From NCBI GenBank assembly GCA_023101725.1, contig JALJCO010003025.1, positions 1 through 64,000 on the forward strand: 64,000 nucleotides of DNA, given 5' to 3'. A model generated the notes under the pieces. The model was not told the origin of the DNA. It saw only the letters and a list, made by a program, of their open reading frames with translations, and ran no database searches. The stretch is from Atherinomorus stipes (Eukaryota > Chordata > Actinopteri > Atheriniformes > Atherinidae). The position numbers were made by a program, and so were the translations under genes. This document shows, piece after piece, positions 24,701 to 33,700 of the stretch; position 1 is the first letter of the stretch; every line of letters begins with the position of its first letter.

Positions 24701-27700
24701 ACTGGATCAGGGTTCTGTGATGGTGTGGGACTGGATCAGGGTTCTGTGATGGTGTGGGACTGGATCAGGGTTCTGTGATGGAATGGGACTGGATCAGGGT
24801 TCTGGGATGGAATGGGACTGGATCAGGGTTCTGTGATGGTGTAGGACTGGATCAGGGTTCTGTGATGGTCTTGGACTGGATCAGGGTTCTGTGATGGAAT
24901 GGGACTGGATCAGGGTTCAGGGATGGAATGGGACTGGATCAGGGTTCTGTGATGGAATGGGACTGGATCTGGGTTCTGTGATGGTGTAGGACTGGATCAG
25001 GGTTCTGTGATGGTGTGGGACTGGATCAGGGTTCTGTGATGGAATGGGACTGGATCAGGGTTCTGTGATGGTGTAGGACTGGATCAGGGTTCTGTGATGG
25101 TGTGGGACTGGATCAGGGTTCTGTGATGGTGTGGGACTGGATCAGGGTTCTGTGATGGAATGGGACTGGATCAGGGTTCTGTGATGGTGTAGGACTGGAT
25201 CAAGGTTCTGTGATGGTGTGGGACTGGATCAGGGTTCTGTGATGGTGTAGGACTGGATCAGGGTTCTGTGATGGTGTGGGACTGGATCAGGGTTCTGTGA
25301 TGGTGTAGGACTGGATCAGGGTTCTGTGATGGAATGGGACTGGATCAGGGTTCTGTGATGGTGTAGGACTGGATCAGGGTTCTGTGATGGTGTGGGACTG
25401 GATCAGGGTTCTGTGATGGTGTAGGACTGGATCAGGGTTCTGTGATGGAATGGGACTGGATCAGAGTTCTGTGATGGAATGGGACTGGATCAGAGTTCTG
25501 TGATGGAATGGGACTGGATCAGGGTTCTGTGATGGAATGGGACTGGATCAGGGTTCTGTGATGGTGTGGGACTGGATCAGGGTTCTGTGATGGAATGGGA
25601 CTGGATCAGGGTTCTGTGATGGAATGGGACAGGATCAGGGTTCTGCTGCCTTTTTCTTCTCCAGGCAAGCCCGCAAAGTTCTCAACAGGACCATCTGGAG
25701 CAGGGATCACCTACTCCGGGCCTCTTGGGCCAGTGTCCGGAAGGTCTTCAAATTCACCCTGTGCCAACACACCTGACCCAAATTAATGAGTCATTGTGCA
25801 GAACTTCATAGGCTGTCGGACCCATTTAATCTGAGTCAGGTGTGTTGGAACCCACAAATGCTGAAAACCGTCCGGACACTAAACCAAGAGATCCAGAGTT
25901 GGTGATCCCTGATCTAAAGCCAGGTCCTGCACACATTAAAGCAGCATGAAGGGGGAAGGAAGGGTACGGGTACTGGACTGGACTTAAACAACCAGAACCT
26001 TGTACCAATGAACACCTGAAGACAAGTTTGGAGGAAAAATGGGACAAAACAAGACCTGAAACTCATCATCTCTGGGAAACCTTTGTATCTGGTTCAAAAG
26101 TTCCTGTGACTGAATCCAGCTGTAAACAGGATCCCTCCTGCTTCCAGATGTGAAGATTTGAGCCCAGCTGGCCTTCCTCTTCCTCCTCTGCTGACAATGA
26201 GCCCCACAGCTGTAATTCCTCTGTTGCTGGATGTATACGGGAATCACATGTAGGCTGTGTTTGAAATGCTCCCTCTGTATGGACACGAAACTCGCCCGCA
26301 TATAATCCAATCCTTTTAAAGTAGTTCATACAAGCAATTATGGCCATGTGGGATAATGTCCCACTTAATCTTGAAGGGGGGGTGGGGGGAGGCCGATTAT
26401 CCGTCCCGTTTATTTCTGAGGCTGAAATGTTTTCTCCTTGTTCGTGAGTGGGATCAGCTCGTTACACCGCTCACCCCTAAATGTCTTTTAATGATTACTG
26501 AATTATCTCTTTACGCGCTGCACTTCTCCTAATGGACAGATTCCTCGTGCTGCGCTTCCAGCCAACGCTAAACTGTCCTCTCAGAAGTCTAACCGGATTC
26601 CATCAGCCTTATTATCTCCCAGATATTTGCCGTTCTTGCCTGGATGCTTATCCCCGCTCAGATTACTCTTCGCCGACCTGAATGGAAGCGACTTATTGTT
26701 AATGGAGATCTCTGAGTGGTTACTGGGAGGCAGCCGGGTGCTAAGTGCCGGTGTTTAGCTTCCCAACCTAAAGCCGACTCTCTCCATACTTGTATGTTTT
26801 GTTTGAAAATTGCTTCTTAGTGTCTCTGCCTAAGAGTTTTATGGTAAATCTCCTATGATACAGTTTCTATCAAGCTCTTAATCATCCACTTCTGCATGCA
26901 GGCAGGGTCAGAGGTCACCGCTAAAAGGCTCTAATGCATGCAGCGGAGTACAAATATTCTGCAACGGACACTAATGTTGCCTCTGAGTTGACCTGAATAA
27001 GCAGATTCTCAGCTCCTCTGCACATATTGCTCTTAACATCTTTATGTTCATAACTGCTGCTTCAATTACTTCATTTCATCCACTTTCTGCTGCTTCTTCA
27101 CACGTCTGCTGCTGTGTTCAGTACACACAGAAAACTGATTTTCATTAGATTGAGATGGAGATCAAGTCACGCTCTGAGCGACGAAAGCAGAAATCCTGGT
27201 GACAAACATTTAATACCACACTGTAATCATCTCATCTACTATTCATATTCACACTTATCCCTTAATTCATCTCCATTCATTTATACATTCAAGACTAACA
27301 AGACCGCTGCAGGGATGTACAGAAACATGCACAGACCAATATCGATCCAGGATCTGAGTCAAACCCAGAGCTGGTCCAGATCTTAAAATGAATATTTGGT
27401 CTGAGCAGCTATTTCTTACTCCAGGACCAGTTCTCCAGGATCCTTGAAGGACTTTCCAAAGCTCCTCTTAGGATGTTTCTGACTTCTGTTCCGTTCTGAC
27501 CAAATGATCCCACACTGCTTCAGTAAAGTTGAGGTCCGGGTTCTTGGGAGGATCCATTCCTCCATCAGACCTGTTTCTTGGGTCATGTGACATAACTGCT
27601 TTTTCTCCTGTTTCCTTTCTTAAAGCAACCTTTAACGATCTTGCATTTCAGAAAGCACAGCAAGATTATTTGAATATAAACGGTCCCGCCTCACTCCTAA

Positions 27701-30700
27701 GACACACCCCTTCATTCCCTCCACCTCCCAATGCAGAATCAAAGGTCTGACAGGCAGGTCCGTTGGACAATCCTAGAGGTGCACCCCACTTCAAGGATTG
27801 GTTGGAGTTTTCATTGAATATTTAGAGATTGAAATAATATTTTATTTTGATTAATGGTGGGTCTGTCTTGTATTTTAGAGTTCCATTACCTCATTCATAG
27901 CATTTTACCCTGTTAGAAAAATAGTGTAAGAATGCAACATCGGTAAGGGTTGCTTTAAGAACAGCTTCTTCACAGCCACGTTTCTATGGAGACCATTTCT
28001 GATGAGGCTTCTGCCAACAGTAAATGGATCAGCTGCAGGTCCAGATGCAGCTCTCAGGTCCTGGTTCAGGTATTTGCTCTAGATGGTTTTTTAGTCCTTC
28101 TCCTGTCCCCCACGTGTCCACTTTCTGCTCCATGCTGAGATGTGCAGAGTTTCTAACTAACAGCTCTTTGGGAACCTTGTTGCTGCTGGAATCCTGTTTT
28201 TTGTCAGACTGGTCTTTGCTGGTTTCCACAGATGAAACTAAAGAAATGGGAACAAATGACGTGTCTTTGTGACAAAGAGCCAAATGATCCAGTTTCAACT
28301 GGTTCTTTGCTAAGTTGTCTGTTATGTGTTGACACAATTCTGCTTCATCCCTCTAGTTAGAAGCCTTTTCTTTTATCCTGAAGGTGCTTAGGTCAGAGGT
28401 AAGTTCCTTTGGAACTGGTCCGGAACCAGGACTGGACTGAAAATGAGGGAAAAACCAGGAAATGTCCAAGTAAAACTTTGAAAGTCCTTCAGAAAGCTGG
28501 AGAGGTACTGAAACCCTGGATTTTAAATATTTTTGTTATACATTTTCATCCCTTTAATTGTCATTAACACATGAAAATGTTCCTGTTTTACCATTATCAC
28601 ATTTACTTTGTCTATTTTTTTCTTTTGGTCTCTTTACATGGTTTAGAACATCATCTCAAACAGATGTTGGGGTGTTCATGTTGGTTACCATGGAAACAGA
28701 GGTCTGCCTCTGTGTATTTCTGGAACAGGTAGGAAACCTGTTGATGGGAGAATTGCTGCCAGAAACAGCTGGATTATCCTCACCTTCGAGGGCGGGGGTC
28801 TCACAGATGTGGTCTCTGCTTGATCTCATCTACAGTATAAGTTGTACCTGTGCATCATGAGATCAGGTAAGAGTTTATTCCTTCTCATCAACCTACTGAC
28901 ATATCCCTCCATTTACTCTCCTCTTTTTAGCCAACGCTCTTGTTTTGTCTTTCTGGAGCTAAATCATCTTTTTGGAGGTTTGTCTGCAGCCTCATCTCGT
29001 CTCGATAATCCCACAAATTGACAGTTCTCGTTGGGGAAATCAGAGACCTGATCTGAGGTCTCTCAGAGGGTCAACTCCCCGTTCATCGTGTGATCTGCTG
29101 CACAGATTAAACAAATGGAACGAGGAGACGCTCAAATTCTCTGTAATCTAATAAACTGTAAAGAGATGAGGCTCATGCTCAGGATGAGACATGAAAACCA
29201 GCAGGAAGCTGCTGAAGGCCAATCCTGGTCCTGGTCCTGGTCCTGGTCCTGGTCCGGTCTCATGCGGCTCTGTTTTTGTTGGCTGGGCTCAGTTTACACT
29301 CTAAAACCGGGTTTTATACGGTTTTATTTGTTGGAGTCTAACAGGAAACACTGGAAGCATTTGAAACAAACCCAGAGACCAGCTGACCCAGGTCCCAACA
29401 GACCAGCTGACCCAGGTCCCAACAGACCACCTGACCCAGGTCCCTACAGACCAGCTGACCCAGACCAGAACAGACCAGCTGACCCAGACCAGAACAGACC
29501 AGCTGTTCCAGGTCCCAACAGACCAGCTGACCCAGGTCCCAACAGACCAGATGATCCAGGTCCAAACTCCAGTTCTTGATCTGGACCAGAGCTGATCTAG
29601 TGTGCTCCATCACTGGACCTGAGTGAATCCGGTCTTGAGTTCTTGGTGAATCCCACCCTCGGTGAAGACATTACCTTCATCAGTGCCGTCCATGATGGAC
29701 ACGCTGTCATCTTTTAAGAGGAAGGGAGACTCCTGGAACAGCGCCCTCACCTGGACACAAAGAGAACCGGGTTTACGCCAGACTGAACAACAGACGAGTT
29801 CGGTCTCTGTCATGGTTCTGAATATTTACAGAACCAGAACTGGACTTCATTTCTTGGCACAAAACGGTTTCTGTAAATTCCCCGACATGTTCCAGACCGA
29901 TGTGATTCTGATAGACTAAAATCTATTTCATGTCACATTGTAATAGCCCCGCCCCCTTCCCGACATTAGCTGATTGATCAATGATTGAATTATCATCGAC
30001 TGTTTTGGAGCTAAATAAAAAGTAAAACATAAAAAAATATATATAATAAAGTACTTCCTTATAATACCATTACTACAATTTGAAATAAATTCAAATAAAT
30101 TAAATTAAATAGACACAAAAACTTGTGTGGCATCAACAGATGGGATAATTGAATGAATATGAAAATGTGAAATACTGGAATTTAAACAAATATTTAAAAT
30201 CAATTAAAAATCAAAACAATACTATCTAGAAAATTTATTAAAGTAATGTAAATAGGTAGCTGGTCGAATTCATTTTAAGACAGAAAATCTTGAAGTGGTT
30301 CATCTCAATAGAAAATTATGTCGTCAACTGACAAACATTCTTCTCCAGCAAAACGCCTCCAGAGAACGTCTGAGATGACAGAACAGACCATCATGATGGA
30401 GCTTACAGCGTCCCGTTCAGCTGCCGATGATCTGCTGGGCGGTGAAATACTCTTCCAGTGAATTTAGAATATCAGAATTTGAATTTTTAAATCATTTGAA
30501 ATTAATTTCAGGTACAGTCTTCAAAATTATTCATACACTCCAATTAAAGAAGAAAAAAAATAAGCTTTGAGCAAAGTAAGTTGAAACCAAGGGGCAAACT
30601 CCGCCTCAGAACAGTGAAGCTCCCTTCTGCGTTTGGAAATAGTGTAATCCTCCCTTCATCCGCTAGGGGCTGGCTCCAAGAGCGAGCAAATCCCCATAGA

Positions 30701-33700
30701 CTCCCATGTTAAAAACGCCAACTTCACAGCAGAAATAAACAGGTTTACAGCCTGGTTCAAAAAATCATTTTAGGTTTATTAGGTCAAGTTTACCTTCATG
30801 TCAACTGTGAGGGGGGTGAATTTTTTTATAACTCATTCGTTTAGATGTTATTTATTCTTCAAATTACACATAATTAAGGGCGTGTCCTTATGACAGACCG
30901 GAAGCTCCGCCTGCCGACCGGAGGCTCCTAGTTAGCTCCTTCTTTGCTCTTAATAAGGTCTCAGTTTGTTACAGAGTCGCACAATGGCGGTGTTTAGTCA
31001 GCGAATTGCAAGTCTAAGCATGTCTTACCTTAACCATGCCGCTTAGGAGCCTTATCTTTGTTAGCTCCTCTTAGTTTCGTGTTAGCTCAGTTAGCGTTTA
31101 GCCCACAGTACGTCAGCTGTCAATCATTTGCCCCGCGGCCGCGCTGTGCCCATTTTAGGATTTTCCTGGAGTGACGACGTACGTGACACGGCAAGATGGC
31201 GACGGTAAGACACGCCCAACTGGCTTCACATTTCTCTATTCAGAAGAGACCGGAAGCTACGTCCAGTAATTATATACAGTCTATGGTTGAAACTAACAAA
31301 AATAACAATAAATAAAAATTCTATGAAAATCATGGCATTGATTTTGAATTGTGGTTCAAAAGAAATATTAAAAACAAACAAGCAAAAAAACAAAAACCAA
31401 GTAAACAAGCATGATGGGGCTCCGAAGCTAAAATTTTCTTGCGCAACACAGAGACAATCTCTGCAATCAGACTTCTACACCTGTTGACAGGTATGTTGGT
31501 CTACTGTACAAGGGAAAGGTGCTCTAATATGTCTGACAGTTTTATTTGTTTTTTCTTATTCCAACCACAATTCAACAGCAATAATTTATTTCACTAAATT
31601 GTAATTTTGTGAATTTTTATTTATTAGTTTCTTGTTATTTGAATTACCATTGCGACTTTACCCTTTTCTTTATTTGGAGGGTATAAATAATTTTGAGAAT
31701 TACTGTGTTTTTGCAAGAAAAAACAAAACAATACAACACACAAAAAAAGTCCAGCTAGTAATGAAACAGTCTGTAGAACCAGCTAACAAGAGGGAAGCAA
31801 CAGCAGAGGAAAGAAAGCATCATCTGCTGGTGGGCTCTCCTCCACCTGCTCAGTTCAGACTCGCCTAGACCTGGTCCTCAGAAAAACCCGACAGCTCAGA
31901 GCTACAGTCTGTAAAAACCTGTCTGAGACAGGTGGGCCTCTCACCCTCTCCAGCAGGTGGTCAGCCTTCTCTCCGGGCAGCATCCGCAGGCCGGCCGTGG
32001 CCCTCAGAACCACAGGGGTGCTGGTCCACATGATGGTGGGAACACTGGACTTGGCCACTTCCAGGAGCTCCTCGATGCCTGCAGCACACTGACAGCAGAA
32101 GAAGAGACGACGACCATGTTTATCCTGAGGCTGATCTTATCTGGAAGTTTAACATGTGCCAACCCTGCAGAGTCTTCATCATGACCTCCTCATCATCAGC
32201 TAGCCTTCATCACTCTCACACCGTCATCATGTCTGTCTCTGGTTTAGTCTTTGTTGTTTTATTGCTTTTTATTCTTCATGGTTCTCTGGTCATTTGTGGA
32301 TCTTGTACATCTTAATACAAATGTTGCTCCTTTTCGTCTCCGTGTTCTTCTTCTTCTTTGTTTACAGCCGGTTTGAGCCTCATCACAAACACTCATCTGT
32401 CAGTGATCAGATACGTTTGTGGTTAAACTGCATCTCAAAGGTCGTTCTGGGTTTTAGGCTCTAGGTTCTTTTGCAGGTCTCTGAAGTTTTGTCCAGGTAG
32501 ATGACCGTCCTTCCTAGACCTGGTCCTGATGGAGGGTGTCCTTCCTGGTTCCTGGTGAAGCTTTTCCTCCAACGGTCCCAGTTGTTATGGAGAATTTCCC
32601 TTCTGGTTCTGGTCCTGATGGAGGTTTTCCCTCCTGGTTCTGGTTCTGATGGAGGTTTTCCTCCCTGATTCTGGTCCTGATGAAGGTTTTCCTCCCTGAT
32701 TCTGGTCCTGATGGAGGTTTTCCTCCCTGATTCTGGTCCTGATGGTTTCCCTCCTGGTTCTGGTCCTGATGGAGGTTTTCCCTTCTGGTTCTGGCTCTGA
32801 TGGAGGTTTTCCTCCCTGATTCTGGTTCTGATGTAGGTTTTCCCTCCTGGTTCTGGTTCTGATGGAGGTTTTCCTCCCTGATTCTGGTCCTGATGGTTTT
32901 CCCTCCTGGTTCTGGTCCTGATGGAGGTTTTCCCTTCTGGTTCTGGCTCTGATGGAGGTTTTCCTCCCTGATTCTGGTTCTGATGTAGGTTTTCCCTCCT
33001 GGTTCTGGTTCTGATGGAGGTTTTCCTCCCTGATTCTGGTCCTGATGGTTTTCCCTCCTGGTTCTGGTCCTGATGGAGGTGTTCCTTCCTGGTTCTGGTC
33101 CTGATGGTCTTCCCTCCTGGTTCTGGTCCTGATGGAGGTGTTCCTTCCTGGTTCTGGTCCTGATGGTTTTCCCTCCTGGTTCTGGTCCTAATGGAGGTTT
33201 TCCTCCCTGGTTCTGGTCCATATGGAGGTTTTCCTCCCTGGTTCTGGTCCTGATGGAGGTTTTCCCTCCTGATTCTGGTCCTAATGGAGGTTTTCCTCCC
33301 TGGTTCTGGTCCATATGGAAGTTTTCCCTCCTGATTCTGGTCCTGATGGAAGTTTTCCTTCCTGGTTCTGGTCCTTATGGAGGTGTTCCTCCCTGGTTCT
33401 GGTCCTGATCATGGTTTTTCTTCTTTGTTCTGGTCCTGATGGAGGTGTTCCTTCCTGGTTCTGGTTCTGATGGAGGTTTTCCTTCCTGATTCTGGTCCTG
33501 ATGGTTTTCCCTCCTGATTCTGGTTCTAATGGAGGTGTTCCTCCCTGATTCTGGTCCTGATGGTTTTCCCTCCTGATTCTGGTCCTGATGGAAGTTTTCC
33601 TTCCTGGTTCTGGTCCTGATGGAAGTTTTCCTTCCTGGTTCTGGTCCTGATGGAGGTGTTCCTCCATGGTTCTGGTCCTGATCATGGTTTTTCTTCTTTG

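Noticed and set aside
29115..29579. 154-codon open frame with PADPGPNR repeats
   Set aside because: It is produced by a 24-bp tandem repeat in entpd6 intron 4 with no splice link or start context.
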